The notes beneath the pieces were generated by a model that was not told where the DNA came from, did no database searches, and saw only the letters and a program-made list of their open reading frames with translations. Below are positions 51,807-61,142 of a DNA stretch of 64,000 nt, in pieces. How positions within the stretch are numbered: the first letter of the stretch is position 1; each line of letters starts with the position of its first letter. Source of the stretch: Burkholderiaceae bacterium (GTDB lineage Bacteria; Pseudomonadota; Gammaproteobacteria; Burkholderiales; Burkholderiaceae_C); assembly GCA_024235895.1 (NCBI GenBank), contig JACKLM010000006.1:124001-188000 (forward strand), given 5' to 3'. Position numbers and translations under genes: made by a program.

Positions 51807-52115
51807 ATGGCATTCCTGATCCTGGGCTTGGCCCTGCTGGCGATGAAGCTCGCGGCCATCGGTCCCGTCGCCGAATGGTCGTGGTGGGCGGTGTTGGCGC
51901 CGTTTGCGCTCGCGGCGGCATGGTGGGCCTTTGCCGATGCGTCCGGGCTGACCAAGAAGCGCGCGGCCGACAAGTTCGACCAGCGCAAGGCCGCGCGGCG
52001 CAAGCGCGACATGGAGGCTCTCGGCCTCGTCGGCCGCCCTGGTCGCCCCGATGCGGCCAAGTCCGGACGCGACTCGCGACACGACATGCGCGAGGCGGCC
52101 GATACGCATCGCTGA
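51807..52115 (+). CDS. Small Trp-rich membrane protein (TIGR04438-like)
   Basis: The 102-residue protein has two hydrophobic segments (residues 1-18 MAFLILGLALLAMKLAAIG and 24-46 with WSWWAVLAPFALAAAWWAFA), giving five Trp in about 20 residues. A highly charged tail (KKRAADKFDQRKAARRKRDME) follows. This pattern matches the small Trp-rich family described in Burkholderiales, of unknown function. The ATG at 51807 begins the hydrophobic segment. It is alone between the acs repeats and the convergent ilvD. Confidence 0.8.
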   Translation: MAFLILGLALLAMKLAAIGPVAEWSWWAVLAPFALAAAWWAFADASGLTKKRAADKFDQRKAARRKRDMEALGLVGRPGRPDAAKSGRDSRHDMREAADTHR

Positions 52116-52225
52116 GCGCGCGCCGACCGCCTCTTGGCCTTCGCGCCGCCGCCCGCCCGCCCGCGGAGCCGGCCGCGGGTGAGCGGATCCCGACCCGTCT
52201 GGCCGGGCCGGCCCTCAACCCCGCA

Positions 52226-53914
52226 TCAGTCCGCCGCGTAGCGATCCAGCACCGCGCCGTGACTCGCGCTGGCGGCGTTGTGCCAGAACTTGCCGAGCAC
52301 CCCACGCGTGTAGCGCGGCGGCGGCGGCGTCCAGGCGGCGCGGCGGCGCGCGAGCTCGGCGTCGTCGACGTCGAGCTGCAGCAGCCGCTGGTGGGCGTCG
52401 ATCGTGATGCGGTCGCCCTCCTGCACGAACGCGATCGTGCCGCCGGCGTACGCCTCGGGCGCGACGTGGCCGACGACCATGCCCCAGGTGCCGCCCGAGA
52501 AGCGGCCATCGGTGATCAGCCCGACGCTCTCGCCCAGACCCTGGCCGATCAGCGCGCCGGTCGGGGCGAGCATCTCCGGCATGCCGGGGCCGCCGCGCGG
52601 GCCGAGGTAGCGCAGCACCATGACGTCGCCGGCCGCGATGCGGCCGTGCAGGATCGCCGCCAGCGCGCTCTGCTCGTCGTCGAAGACGCGCGCCGGGCCG
52701 CTGATGACGGGGTTCTTCAACCCGGTGATCTTGGCCACGCTGCCTTCGGGGGCGAGGTTGCCCTTCAGGATCGCGAGGTGGCCGTGCGCGTACATCGGGC
52801 GGTCGAACGGGCGGATGACCTCCTGGTCGGCGCGCGGCGGCGCCACGTCCTTCAGGTTCTCGGCCACCGTGCGGCCGTTGATCGTCATGCACTGGCCGTG
52901 CAGCAGCCCGGCGTCGAGCAGCATCTTCATCACCACCGGGATGCCGCCGGCGCGGTGCAGGTCGACCGCCAGGAAGCGGCCGCTGGGCTTGAGGTCGCAC
53001 AGCACCGGCACGCGCTGGCGAACGCGCTCGAAGTCGTCGATCGTCCAGTCGACGCCGGCGGCATGCGCGATGGCGAGGAAGTGCAGCACCGCGTTGGTCG
53101 ACCCGCCGATCGCCATGATGACCGCGACCGCATTCTCGATCGACTCGCGGGTCACGATGTCGCGCGGCTTCAGGTCCGCCTTGACCGCCTCGACGAGCAC
53201 GCGCGCGGCCTGCCGCGTGTACTCGACGATCGGCTCCTCGACGTTGGCCAGGGTCGAGGAGGCCGACAGGCTCATGCCCAGCGCCTCGAACGCCGAGCTC
53301 ATCGTGTTGGCGGTGTACATGCCGCCGCAGGAGCCGCTGCCGGGGATCGCGCGGCGCTCGATCTCGCGGAAGTCCTCGTCGCTCATCTTGCCGGCGCTGT
53401 ACTGGCCGACGGCCTCGAAGACGCTGACGATGTTGAGGTCCTGCCCCTTGTAGCGGCCGGGCAGGATGGTGCCGCCGTAGACGAAGATGCCCGGCACGTT
53501 GGCGCGCAGCATGCCCATCATCGCGCCTGGCATATTCTTGTCGCAGCCGCCGATCGCGATCACGCCGTCCATCCACTGGCCGCCGACGCAGGTCTCGATG
53601 CAGTCGGCGATCACCTCGCGCGACACCAGCGAGTACTTCATGCCCTCGGTGCCCATCGCCATGCCGTCGCTGATCGTCGGCGTGCCGAAGGTCTGCGGGT
53701 TGGCGCCGCACGCCTTCAGCGCCTCGACTGCGGCGTCGGCGAGCTTTTGCAGCCCCGAGTTGCACGGCGTGATCGTCGAGTGCGCGTTGGCCACCCCGAT
53801 CATCGGCTTGCCGAAGTCGGCCTCGGTATAGCCCATGCCGTAGTACATGGAGCGGTTGGGCGCGCGCGCGACGCCTTCGGTGATGTTCTTCGAGCGGCGG
53901 TTGTAGCCGGGCAT
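52226..53914 (-). CDS. ilvD: Dihydroxy-acid dehydratase IlvD
   Basis: IlvD dehydrates 2,3-dihydroxy-isovalerate and -methylvalerate to the 2-keto acids of valine and isoleucine synthesis, using an Fe-S cluster. The 562-residue product shows TPCNSGLQKLADAA, the cluster segment GGCDKNMPGAMMGM, GSGSCGGMYTANTMSSAFEALGMSLS and the C-terminal LITDGRFSGGTWGMVVGHVAPEA. The ATG at 53914 gives the family beginning MPGYNRRSKNITEG. It is divergent from lgt with a 176-bp gap. Confidence 0.96.
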   Translation of the reverse strand: MPGYNRRSKNITEGVARAPNRSMYYGMGYTEADFGKPMIGVANAHSTITPCNSGLQKLADAAVEALKACGANPQTFGTPTISDGMAMGTEGMKYSLVSREVIADCIETCVGGQWMDGVIAIGGCDKNMPGAMMGMLRANVPGIFVYGGTILPGRYKGQDLNIVSVFEAVGQYSAGKMSDEDFREIERRAIPGSGSCGGMYTANTMSSAFEALGMSLSASSTLANVEEPIVEYTRQAARVLVEAVKADLKPRDIVTRESIENAVAVIMAIGGSTNAVLHFLAIAHAAGVDWTIDDFERVRQRVPVLCDLKPSGRFLAVDLHRAGGIPVVMKMLLDAGLLHGQCMTINGRTVAENLKDVAPPRADQEVIRPFDRPMYAHGHLAILKGNLAPEGSVAKITGLKNPVISGPARVFDDEQSALAAILHGRIAAGDVMVLRYLGPRGGPGMPEMLAPTGALIGQGLGESVGLITDGRFSGGTWGMVVGHVAPEAYAGGTIAFVQEGDRITIDAHQRLLQLDVDDAELARRRAAWTPPPPRYTRGVLGKFWHNAASASHGAVLDRYAAD

Positions 53915-54090
53915 CGGTCGGGTCTCCTGATTGCGGTGCGGCGCGGCGACGTGCCGCGGCGACGAAGGGGCTCGGGTCGATTATGGCCGCCGGGCAAGGC
54001 GCGCTGGCCCGCGGCTGGCCGCGCGCGCGTTGCGGCGACAATCGCGGCCTGTTCGCCGCACTGGCTGCCCCGCCCCGAGAAAGCGCCCCG

Positions 54091-54888
54091 ATGCTCGTGC
54101 ACCCCCAGTTCGACCCGGTGGCGATCGCGCTCGGCCCGCTGCGCATCCACTGGTACGGGCTGACCTACCTGGTCGCGTTCGCACTGTTCTACGGGCTGGC
54201 ACTGCAGCGTGCACGCAAGCCGCAGTTCGCCGAGGCCGGCTGGAGCCGGCGCGAGGCCGAGGACCTGCTGTTCTGGGGCGTGCTCGGCGTGATCGTCGGC
54301 GGGCGGCTGGGCTACGTGCTGTTCTACAAGCCGGCGCACTTCCTCGCCCACCCGCTGGAGATCCCGATGCTGTGGCAGGGCGGGATGTCGTTCCACGGCG
54401 GGATGCTGGGGGTGATCGCGGCGCTGATGCTCTATGCGCGTGCGCGCGGCCGGCCCTGGCTGCAGGTGACCGACCTGGTGGCGCCCTGCGTGCCGACCGG
54501 GCTGGCGAGCGGGCGCATCGGCAACTTCATCAACGGCGAGCTGTGGGGGCGCGCGGCCGACCCGTCGCTGCCGTGGGCGATGGTCTTCCCGCAAAGCGGC
54601 AGCGACCTCCCGCGCCACCCGTCGCAGCTGTACCAGTTCGCGCTCGAGGGACTGCTGCTGTTCGTGCTGCTGTGGTGGTTCGCGCGCCGGCGGCGGCCGC
54701 TCGGGCAGGTGTCGGCGGCGTTCCTGATCGGCTACGGCGTGATGCGTTTCGTCGCCGAGCAGTTCCGCGAGCCCGACGGCTTCCTCGGGCTGCTCGCGCT
54801 GGGCTTCAGCATGGGTCAGTGGCTGAGCCTGCCGATGGTGCTGGCCGGCGTCGCACTGTGGGTGTGGTCGACGCGCCGAGTAGCATGA
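54091..54888 (+). CDS. lgt: Prolipoprotein diacylglyceryl transferase Lgt
   Basis: Lgt transfers diacylglycerol from phosphatidylglycerol to the lipobox Cys of prolipoproteins. The 265-residue, seven-helix protein has IHWYGLTYLVAF, MSFHGGMLGVI (with the catalytic-region His) and the Lgt signature GRIGNFINGELWGR. PRHPSQLYQFALEG and a late R-x-x-AEQFREPD loop follow. The ATG at 54091 gives MLVHPQFDPVAI, the usual start; 36 in-frame codons upstream are not conserved. dnaQ starts 4 bp after its stop. Confidence 0.95.
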   Translation: MLVHPQFDPVAIALGPLRIHWYGLTYLVAFALFYGLALQRARKPQFAEAGWSRREAEDLLFWGVLGVIVGGRLGYVLFYKPAHFLAHPLEIPMLWQGGMSFHGGMLGVIAALMLYARARGRPWLQVTDLVAPCVPTGLASGRIGNFINGELWGRAADPSLPWAMVFPQSGSDLPRHPSQLYQFALEGLLLFVLLWWFARRRRPLGQVSAAFLIGYGVMRFVAEQFREPDGFLGLLALGFSMGQWLSLPMVLAGVALWVWSTRRVA

Positions 54889-54892
54889 CGCC

Positions 54893-55600
54893 ATGCGACA
54901 GCTCTTCTTCGACACCGAGACGACCGGCCTGTCGGCCGACGACGGCGACCGCATCGTCGAGATCGGCCTGGTCGAGATGGTCGGCCGCAGGCTGACGGGC
55001 AACGACCGCCACTGGTACCTCAACCCCGAGCGTGCGAGCAGCCCCGAGGCCGAGCGCGTGCACGGGCTGAGCGCGGACTTCCTGGCCGACAAGCCGCGCT
55101 TCGCGCAGATCGCCGACGAACTGCTCGCGTACATCGCCGGCGCCGAGCTGGTCATCCACAACGCGGCGTTCGACCTCGGCTTTCTCGACGCCGAGCTGCA
55201 GCGGCTGGGACGTGGGCGCAGCGCCGAGCTGGTCACGGGGATCGTCGACACGCTGGCGATGGCGCGCGAGCTGTTCCCCGGCAAGTCCAACAACCTGGAC
55301 GCGCTGTGCCGGCGGCTCGAGGTCGACGCCAGCGCGCGCACCGTCCACGGCGCGCTGCTGGATGCGGGGCTGCTGGCGCAGGTCTACATCCGGCTCACGC
55401 GCGGTCAGGACTCGCTCGTCATCGACGTCCGCGACGAGCGCGGCGCCGGCGCGATGTCGGCCGAGGCGGTGGACTTCGGCTGCCTCGAGCTGCCGGTGCT
55501 GCGCGCCAGTGCCGAGGAGCTCGCCGCGCACGAGGCGGTGCTCGACGACCTGGACAAGGCGAGCCAGGGGCGCGTGGTGTGGCGGCCGGCTCTGGCATAA
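54893..55600 (+). CDS. dnaQ: DNA polymerase III epsilon subunit (3'-5' proofreading exonuclease)
   Basis: The 235-residue DEDDh exonuclease has ExoI FDTETTGL (residues 6-13), ExoII HNAAFDLGFLDAEL and ExoIII VHGALLDAGLLAQVY, with the catalytic His and Asp. The helix LFPGKSNNLDALCRRL is characteristic of DnaQ. The C-terminal tail (~200-235) would bind the alpha subunit. It is 4 bp after lgt and 38 bp before tRNA-Val. Confidence 0.94.
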   Translation: MRQLFFDTETTGLSADDGDRIVEIGLVEMVGRRLTGNDRHWYLNPERASSPEAERVHGLSADFLADKPRFAQIADELLAYIAGAELVIHNAAFDLGFLDAELQRLGRGRSAELVTGIVDTLAMARELFPGKSNNLDALCRRLEVDASARTVHGALLDAGLLAQVYIRLTRGQDSLVIDVRDERGAGAMSAEAVDFGCLELPVLRASAEELAAHEAVLDDLDKASQGRVVWRPALA

Positions 55601-55638
55601 TCGCGGGCTCGCCGGCAGCAGCCGGCGCCGGGATCCCG

Positions 55639-55712
55639 GGCGGTTAGCTCAGTGGTAGAGCACTGTCTTCACACGGCAGGGGTCGCAGGTTCGAAACCTG
55701 CACCGCCCACCA
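55639..55712 (+). tRNA. tRNA-Val (anticodon CAC)
   Basis: The acceptor GGGCGGT pairs with ACCGCCC. The D arm is AGCTCAGTGGTAGAGC, the anticodon stem is CTGTC/GGCAG with loop TTCACAC and CAC at 55671-55673, and the T arm is GCAGG-TTCGAAA-CCTGC. CCA is encoded. It reads GTG, the most frequent Val codon in such GC-rich genes. A terminator-like hairpin follows 25 bp later. Confidence 0.96.
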
Positions 55713-55737
55713 GAACGCACGGTAAAGCAAAGACTTG

Positions 55738-55757
55738 GCGGCGCCTGACGGCGCCGC
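55738..55757 (+). terminator. Rho-independent-like terminator after tRNA-Val
   Basis: GCGGCGCC (55738-55745) pairs perfectly with GGCGCCGC (55750-55757) around tgac, followed by ggtcgttt. It is 8 bp of G/C pairs and is positioned to end the tRNA transcript. Confidence 0.6.
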
Positions 55758-55851
55758 GGTCGTTTCGGGGCATAGGTCCTGGCGGAACATGCAACCGGGA
55801 TGCGGCAACGGGCGTTCCGTCCTGGCGTGAACAAGGTTCGTGCCGATTTGC

Positions 55852-56736
55852 TCAGGTTCCCGAGACCCAACGCTGCAGCGCCAGCGTCAGCGCGAACGCG
55901 GCGACGGCCAGCGCCGCCGGCAGCACCAGCCCGGCTCCGGCCAGCATCACCGCGTCCAGGACCGACATGCCGGCGATCAGCGTGACGACCGCGCGCGGCA
56001 CGTCGCCCGGCGCACGCCGGCGCAGCAAGGCCAGTGCCGCCACCAGCACTCCCGCATAGATCGCCAGCGGCGGCCATGCTGCGGGCGTACTGGCCGCCAG
56101 CGTCGCCCCATAGGCCAGCGGCACGGCGAGGAAACCGAGCGGCCACAGGCTGCCCAGCCGCCCTAGGTGTTCCTGCTTGGCGATGTAGGTCAGGCCGATC
56201 AGATGGCACAGCAGCGCAGCGGCGGCAAGCAGCACGACCTGCGGCAGTGATCCGGCGACCGCCAACGCCGCGGTCACGACGACGAGGACACGGCACATGC
56301 CCATGATCAGCGGGCTCAGCGGATTGGCCTTGTGGTGCGCGTCGTACAGCACGATGGCGCCGGCCAGCGCCGCGCCGGCCGCCAGCGTCGGCGCCAGACC
56401 CGACGTGCCGCCGGCGGGCACCGCGAACGTGGCGGCCAGGGCCAGGCCGATCAGGCCGGCCGCGAGCAGGCCGAATCCGGCACTGAAGACTTCGCGCGCG
56501 CCAGCCTGGCCGGACGGGATCGGGCGCTCGGGCCGATGCCGGGCGTCGAAGCCGCGGTCGAAGGCATCGTTGAGGAACATGCCGCCGAGGTAGAAGAGCG
56601 ACATGGCGAGCATCAGCAGCGGCAGCCGCGCCTCGGCCAGCGATGCGCCGGCCAGAAGCGCGCCGACCATGACATTGGTCCATACCGTCGGCAGGTTGGA
56701 GATGCGGCCGAGCTGCAGCGCGACGGCGAGCTTCAC
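55852..56736 (-). CDS. eboC: UbiA-like prenyltransferase EboC
   Basis: The 294-residue membrane protein has ~8-9 helices and the UbiA prenyltransferase motif NDAFDRGFDARHRPERPIPSG, whose NDxxDxxxD residues bind the prenyl diphosphate magnesium ions. Helix 1 carries GRISNLPTVWTNVMVG, another UbiA feature. In ebo clusters EboC is the membrane member that is presumed to prenylate or anchor a small-molecule precursor. It begins at GTG 56736 and overlaps eboE by 4 bp. It is the last gene of the cluster and converges on the tRNA-Val terminator. Confidence 0.92.
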   Translation of the reverse strand: MKLAVALQLGRISNLPTVWTNVMVGALLAGASLAEARLPLLMLAMSLFYLGGMFLNDAFDRGFDARHRPERPIPSGQAGAREVFSAGFGLLAAGLIGLALAATFAVPAGGTSGLAPTLAAGAALAGAIVLYDAHHKANPLSPLIMGMCRVLVVVTAALAVAGSLPQVVLLAAAALLCHLIGLTYIAKQEHLGRLGSLWPLGFLAVPLAYGATLAASTPAAWPPLAIYAGVLVAALALLRRRAPGDVPRAVVTLIAGMSVLDAVMLAGAGLVLPAALAVAAFALTLALQRWVSGT

Positions 56737-58040
56737 GCGGTCCTCGCAGCGGGCGGGTCCGTGGACGCGGCTCGGTCGGTGGCGCCATCCGCCCGGCCGC
56801 CTGGCCGGCACCGCTCGCCCCGGCCCGCTTGCAGCTCCGCGAGCACCCACTCGATCTCGCGCGCCACCGCGGCGGTGACCGGCTCGCGCCGCAGCGGCTC
56901 GGGCAGCACGTCCCAGGTATAGGTCTCGACCTCCAGATGGCGCGAAACCGCCTGCCTGCGCTGACGTGCGAGGACTTCGCGCACGAAGGGCTGCGTCGTC
57001 GCCAGCGGGTCGGCGTGGCCGAGGTAGAGCGGGACGTGGAAGTGCACGCGCCACTCCTCGGGCGGCGTGCCAGCGGCTTCAGGCCGCGCGGCCGCGAGCG
57101 CCTCGGGCAGGTCGGCGAATCGCCGCAGCATGCCCGGCGCGTCAGCGCGGCGCTGCACGACCTGGTGCAGGTAGATCGGATCGACGAAGCGCGCCAGCGC
57201 GGCGCGCGCGCCGGCGTCGGCTGCCGGCATGCGCAGCCCGGCGCTCAGCTGCATCTTGACGATGCGGATGCCGGCCCGCTGCAGGCGGTCGAGGCTGGCG
57301 AGCGGCTCCTCGAACTCGACCGCCGCGTGGCACAGGTCCCAGCAGACACCGAGGTGATCGTGCAGCGCCTGCTCGGCCTGTGCCGGGGCGAGACCGGTCA
57401 TCTCGGCCAGGCGACTCACCGCCGAGCGGCCATGCAGCTCGCGGCCGAAGAAGTCGACGGCCTCGTCGGCAGTCTCGAGCATGCAGCAGGGTTCGGGCTC
57501 GAGCGCGAGCGCGATGCGCCGGCCGCAGCGTTCGCGCAACGCGACGAGGCAGGCGACCTGGCGCAGCAGCAGCTCGACGATTCGTGCCGTGTCGGCAGCG
57601 CCGCGCAGCGCCGGCTTGAACGCGCCCGGCACGGTGCTGATGCTGCCTTCGACCGTCTCGTCCGCGGGTAGCAGCGCAGCCAGAAGATCGGCCAGGCGAT
57701 CGGTGTAGCGCAACCGCTCGGGATCGCGCCAGTCCGGCCGGTAGACCGCATCCTTGACCGCGCTGGCGTGGAAGCTGCCGTGCGGGAAGCCGTTGACCGT
57801 GAAGACGTACATGCGCTGCCGGCGCAGCAGGTCCCGCAGGTCCTCGAGCGCCGCGGGCTGCGCCAGCTCGTCGGCTGCGCGTGCCGAAAGCCGCAGCCCG
57901 ACCCCGAAGTCGCCGTCCACCCCGACGCGCTCGCGCACATCGCGAACATGCGTGGCAAGCGTCGCGCGCACCTCGGCCCAGGATTCCCCGGGATGGACGT
58001 TGGTGCAGTAGGTGAGGTGGACGCCGTCGTCCAGCTTCAC
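56733..58040 (-). CDS. eboE: TIM-barrel metabolite traffic protein EboE
   Basis: The 435-residue protein is a sugar-phosphate isomerase/epimerase-like TIM barrel. Visible segments are LTYCTNVHPGESWAEVRATL near the start, MYVFTVNGFPHGSFHASAVKD, EGSISTVPGAFKP, ALALEPEPCCMLET, CWDLCHAAVEFEEPLASLDRL and IRIVKMQLSAGLRMP. The His, Glu and Asp positions resemble metal-binding xylose-isomerase-like barrels. The exact reaction of EboE is unknown. The GTG at 58040 overlaps eboD by 4 bp; the extended upstream frame is noncoding shadow. Confidence 0.9.
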   Translation of the reverse strand: MKLDDGVHLTYCTNVHPGESWAEVRATLATHVRDVRERVGVDGDFGVGLRLSARAADELAQPAALEDLRDLLRRQRMYVFTVNGFPHGSFHASAVKDAVYRPDWRDPERLRYTDRLADLLAALLPADETVEGSISTVPGAFKPALRGAADTARIVELLLRQVACLVALRERCGRRIALALEPEPCCMLETADEAVDFFGRELHGRSAVSRLAEMTGLAPAQAEQALHDHLGVCWDLCHAAVEFEEPLASLDRLQRAGIRIVKMQLSAGLRMPAADAGARAALARFVDPIYLHQVVQRRADAPGMLRRFADLPEALAAARPEAAGTPPEEWRVHFHVPLYLGHADPLATTQPFVREVLARQRRQAVSRHLEVETYTWDVLPEPLRREPVTAAVAREIEWVLAELQAGRGERCRPGGRADGATDRAASTDPPAARTA

Positions 58041-59314
58041 GCGCCTCGCTCCCTGCCGTGCAGCCAGGCCAGCGCGCGCAGGATCTCGGCGCCGTCCATC
58101 TGGTGCACCTCCTCGCCGACGCCGATGTCGCGCAGCAGCGTGATCGTCAGCTCGCCGCCGAGGTGCTCGCGGAAGTCCTGCAACCCGCGCAGCAGCAGCA
58201 ACTGGCCCGTGGCGTCGCGCGCCTCGAGCATCGGGTGCCACAGGTCGAAGCCCAGGCGCTCGAGCAGCGCGCAGACGCGCTCCTCGCCGCCGGCGGCCAG
58301 CATCCCGACCTGCACCGCGTAGCGGGTGTCGAGCGCCAGCCCGATCGCGACCGCCTCGCCGTGACGCAGCTCGTGCGCGGTGAGCGCCTCGAGCTTGTGC
58401 GCCGACCAGTGCCCGTAGTCCAGCGGCCGCGCACTGCCGGACTCGAACGGGTCGCCACCGTGCGCGATCTGGCGCATGTGCAGCTCGGCGCAGCGGCGGA
58501 TCATGCGGTTCATCGCCGCCGGCTCGCAAGCGCGCAGCGCCTCGGCGCTCGCCTCCAGCCACTCGAAGAAGCCGCGGTCGCGGATCAGCGCCACCTTGAC
58601 CGCCTCGGCCATGCCGGCGATCTTGTCGCGCGGCTGCAGCGTGCGCAGGAAGTCGGCGTCGTTGAGCACCGCGAACGGTGGCGCGAAGGCGCCGAGCAGG
58701 TTCTTGACGCCGAAGGCATTCACCCCGTTCTTGACCCCGACGCCGGAATCGTTCTGCGCCAGCACCGTGGTCGGCACGCGCACGTGGCGGATGCCGCGAT
58801 GCGTCGACGCCGCGACGAAACCGACCAAGTCGAGCATGGCGCCGCCGCCGATGCCGACGACGAAGGCGTGACGGTCGATCCCGTGCTCGACCAGCCAGTG
58901 CTGCAGCCGCGTGACCAGCGCCGGGTCGTTCTTGACCGATTCGCCGCCGGGCAGCACCTCGGGCGGAGCGGCCAGCTCGATCGCATCGGCGTGGCAGCTC
59001 GCATAGCCGGCGATATCGTGCGCGAGCGAGGGGAACGACGCCGCCACGCTGCCGTCGACGAAGACGACGAAGCGGTGCCGGCGCCCGGGCTCGCGCCGGC
59101 GCAGCGTGTCGCGGAAGACCGGATTGCCGGGCGCGAACAGATGCTCCGTGAAGCACACCGGGTATTCGTAGTGCACGGCGAACGACTGCAGGTAGACCGC
59201 GTGCGGCGCCCCTGGTGGCGGCGCTGCGTCGTGGCTGCCGGCCGCGCCGAGGTCCGTGGCATTGCGCGGCGCACGTTCGCGGCGCGGCGACAGGCGGGCG
59301 ATCTCGGCGCTCAT
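58037..59314 (-). CDS. eboD: 3-dehydroquinate synthase-like protein EboD
   Basis: The 425-residue protein has the sugar-phosphate cyclase fold of AroB: FVVGIGGGAMLDLVGFVAASTHRGIRHVRVPTTVLAQNDSGVGVKNGVN for NAD and substrate, AGMAEAVKVALI, and HWSAHKLEALTAHELRHGEAVAIGLALD, which supplies the zinc ligands. It is about 60 residues longer than AroB, mostly at the N-terminus. Operon membership with five ebo genes, not the aro genes, and the length argue for EboD rather than the shikimate-pathway enzyme. Its cyclic product in the ebo pathway is undescribed. Confidence 0.92.
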   Translation of the reverse strand: MSAEIARLSPRRERAPRNATDLGAAGSHDAAPPPGAPHAVYLQSFAVHYEYPVCFTEHLFAPGNPVFRDTLRRREPGRRHRFVVFVDGSVAASFPSLAHDIAGYASCHADAIELAAPPEVLPGGESVKNDPALVTRLQHWLVEHGIDRHAFVVGIGGGAMLDLVGFVAASTHRGIRHVRVPTTVLAQNDSGVGVKNGVNAFGVKNLLGAFAPPFAVLNDADFLRTLQPRDKIAGMAEAVKVALIRDRGFFEWLEASAEALRACEPAAMNRMIRRCAELHMRQIAHGGDPFESGSARPLDYGHWSAHKLEALTAHELRHGEAVAIGLALDTRYAVQVGMLAAGGEERVCALLERLGFDLWHPMLEARDATGQLLLLRGLQDFREHLGGELTITLLRDIGVGEEVHQMDGAEILRALAWLHGRERGA

Positions 59315-59345
59315 CGTGCGGGCATCCTTTCGTGCCGTGGCCGCG

Positions 59346-60272
59346 TCATTCGATGACGATGGAGTCTGCCGGCGCCGGGATCTCCGGCAGCGCCTCGACG
59401 CGCGGCTCCTGTCCGCGCAGCACCGAGTTGCCCTCGAACAGGTTGCGCTGGTCGACCGGGGCGGGGCCCGCCCAGTCGGACTCGCTGAACTGCCCGCTCT
59501 GCCCGTAGGCCAGCAGCGCGTTGCGGTAGCACACGGCCTCGACGTCGGCCTGCGCGATGCCGCGCTCGAGCATCAGTCGCGCCGTCTTGGGCACCGCCAG
59601 AGGATCCGACACCCCCCAGTCGGCGCTCGAGTCGATGAAGATGCGTTCGCTGCCGAACCGCCGTACGACCTCGACCATGCGCTCGTTGCCCATCTTGGTC
59701 TGCGGGTACAGCGTGAACGCGGCCCAGAAGCCGCGGTCGAGCACGTCGCGCACGGTCTCCTCGTTGTTGTGGTCGATCACGACCTGGTGGGGCGCCAGGC
59801 CCATCTCGAGCGCAACCTCCATGCTGCGCAGCGTGCCGGTCTTCTTGTCGCGGTGCGGCGTGTGCACCATCACGGGCAGCTCGTGCTCGCGCGCCAAGGC
59901 GAGCTGGGCACGGTAGTAGCGATCCTCGAGCTCGGTCTGGTCGTCGTAGCCGATCTCGCCGACCGCGACCACGCCTTCCTTGGCCAGGTAGCGCGGCAGG
60001 ATGTCGATCACCGCCTCGGCAAGCGCTTCGTTGTTCGCTTCCTTGCTGTTCAGCCCGATCGTGCAGTAGTGGCGGATCCCGAACTGTGACGCGCGGAAGC
60101 GCTCCCATCCGACCAGGCAGGAGAAGTAGTCGACGAAACTCCCGACCGCCGTGCGAGGCTGGCCGAGCCAGAACGCAGGTTCGATGACGGCGACGATGCC
60201 GGCAGCGCGCATGCGCTCGTAGTCGTCGGTCGTTCGCGCCGACATGTGGATGTGCGGGTCGATCAGCTTCAT
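59346..60272 (-). CDS. eboB: TatD-like metallohydrolase EboB
   Basis: The 308-residue TIM-barrel amidohydrolase has the HxH metal motif in IDPHIHM (residues 4-10), GVVAVGEIGYDDQTELED with the bridging Glu, MVHTPHRDKKTG, VVIDHNNEETV and IFIDSSADWGVSDP with the final Asp. It is therefore likely an active di-metal hydrolase. In ebo clusters EboB is proposed to act on the transported metabolite. The ATG at 60272 overlaps the eboA stop. Confidence 0.92.
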   Translation of the reverse strand: MKLIDPHIHMSARTTDDYERMRAAGIVAVIEPAFWLGQPRTAVGSFVDYFSCLVGWERFRASQFGIRHYCTIGLNSKEANNEALAEAVIDILPRYLAKEGVVAVGEIGYDDQTELEDRYYRAQLALAREHELPVMVHTPHRDKKTGTLRSMEVALEMGLAPHQVVIDHNNEETVRDVLDRGFWAAFTLYPQTKMGNERMVEVVRRFGSERIFIDSSADWGVSDPLAVPKTARLMLERGIAQADVEAVCYRNALLAYGQSGQFSESDWAGPAPVDQRNLFEGNSVLRGQEPRVEALPEIPAPADSIVIE

Positions 60273-61138
60273 GGTCGGGTCTCCGTGGATTCGGCTGGGG
60301 CGGCCGAGGCCGGGCTGCAACCGGCGTGGCGCTGCCACAGCGCGCGTGCAGCGGGGTCGCTGGCGTGTTCGAGCGCGCGCAACGCGGCGTCGCGTTCGGC
60401 GGCGGTACCGCTGTCGATCGCACGCGCGATGTCGTCGACGAGCTGGCCGCTCGCAAAGGGGCCGACGCAGCGCCAGAGCTCGGGGCTGACGGGGCGCCGT
60501 GCGGCCCAGCGCTCGCGCGCGTAGTCGGCCAGCATGCGCGCCAGCCTCGGGTTGGCGCGTCGATCGAGGCCGACGATGGGGTCCAGCGGGCTGCCGACGA
60601 ACAAGGCCTTGAGCACCATCTGGTTCCAGGCCGCCTCGGCGAGCTGCTCGGACGGGTAGGGGTTGCGGTGCGCGACCGCCTCGAACACCACCTTCATATT
60701 CGAGCGCAGACCCTCCGCTGCGCGCTGCCGGTGGCACGGCGGCTCAGGGTACAGCGGCAGGCCTCGGTAGAAGGCCACGAGCTCGTCGACGTCGGCGGTC
60801 GCACAAAGCTGGTCGAGCCGGCGAACGAAGAGGTCGGCCTGGCCGCCTGTGGCCAACAGCAGTCGGATGCGCGCGGCCTGATCGACCGTCCACGTCGAAG
60901 GGTCCCAGCCGGCGCGGGCGCGGCCGGCGTCGGCGCGTTCGGCGGCATCGAGATCGAGCGGCATCTTGCCGAGCTTGCGCGCGACCAGGCTGACGCTGCG
61001 GAACAGGTCGCGGTCGCTGCCACCGCCGGCCAGCGTCGCGACGGCGTCGCGCAGCCAGAGCGTGCCCAGGCCATCGAGCCGCCGCTCGAGCCAGCGATCC
61101 AGCAAGGCCGCCGGGACGGGAGGGGTCGGCACGGTCAT
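60269..61138 (-). CDS. eboA: EboA domain-containing protein
   Basis: The 289-residue all-alpha protein has no known catalytic motif. It shows the EboA pattern: LRDAVATLAGGGSDRDLFRSVSLVARKLG near the N-terminus, WTVDQAARIRLLLA and the segment SNMKVVFEAVAHRNPYPSEQLAEAAWNQMVLKALFVGSPLDPIVGLDRRANPRLARMLADYA, which is the most conserved part of EboA. The last ~60 residues are TPR/HEAT-like. Its role is unknown. It is 4 bp after eboF and overlaps eboB, so it is tightly coupled. Confidence 0.9.
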   Translation of the reverse strand: MTVPTPPVPAALLDRWLERRLDGLGTLWLRDAVATLAGGGSDRDLFRSVSLVARKLGKMPLDLDAAERADAGRARAGWDPSTWTVDQAARIRLLLATGGQADLFVRRLDQLCATADVDELVAFYRGLPLYPEPPCHRQRAAEGLRSNMKVVFEAVAHRNPYPSEQLAEAAWNQMVLKALFVGSPLDPIVGLDRRANPRLARMLADYARERWAARRPVSPELWRCVGPFASGQLVDDIARAIDSGTAAERDAALRALEHASDPAARALWQRHAGCSPASAAPAESTETRP

Positions 61139-61142
61139 CGCC

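Noticed and set aside
58037..59314. Ordinary AroB 3-dehydroquinate synthase
   Set aside because: It is longer than AroB, has no aroK partner and lies inside the ebo operon; EboD fits better.
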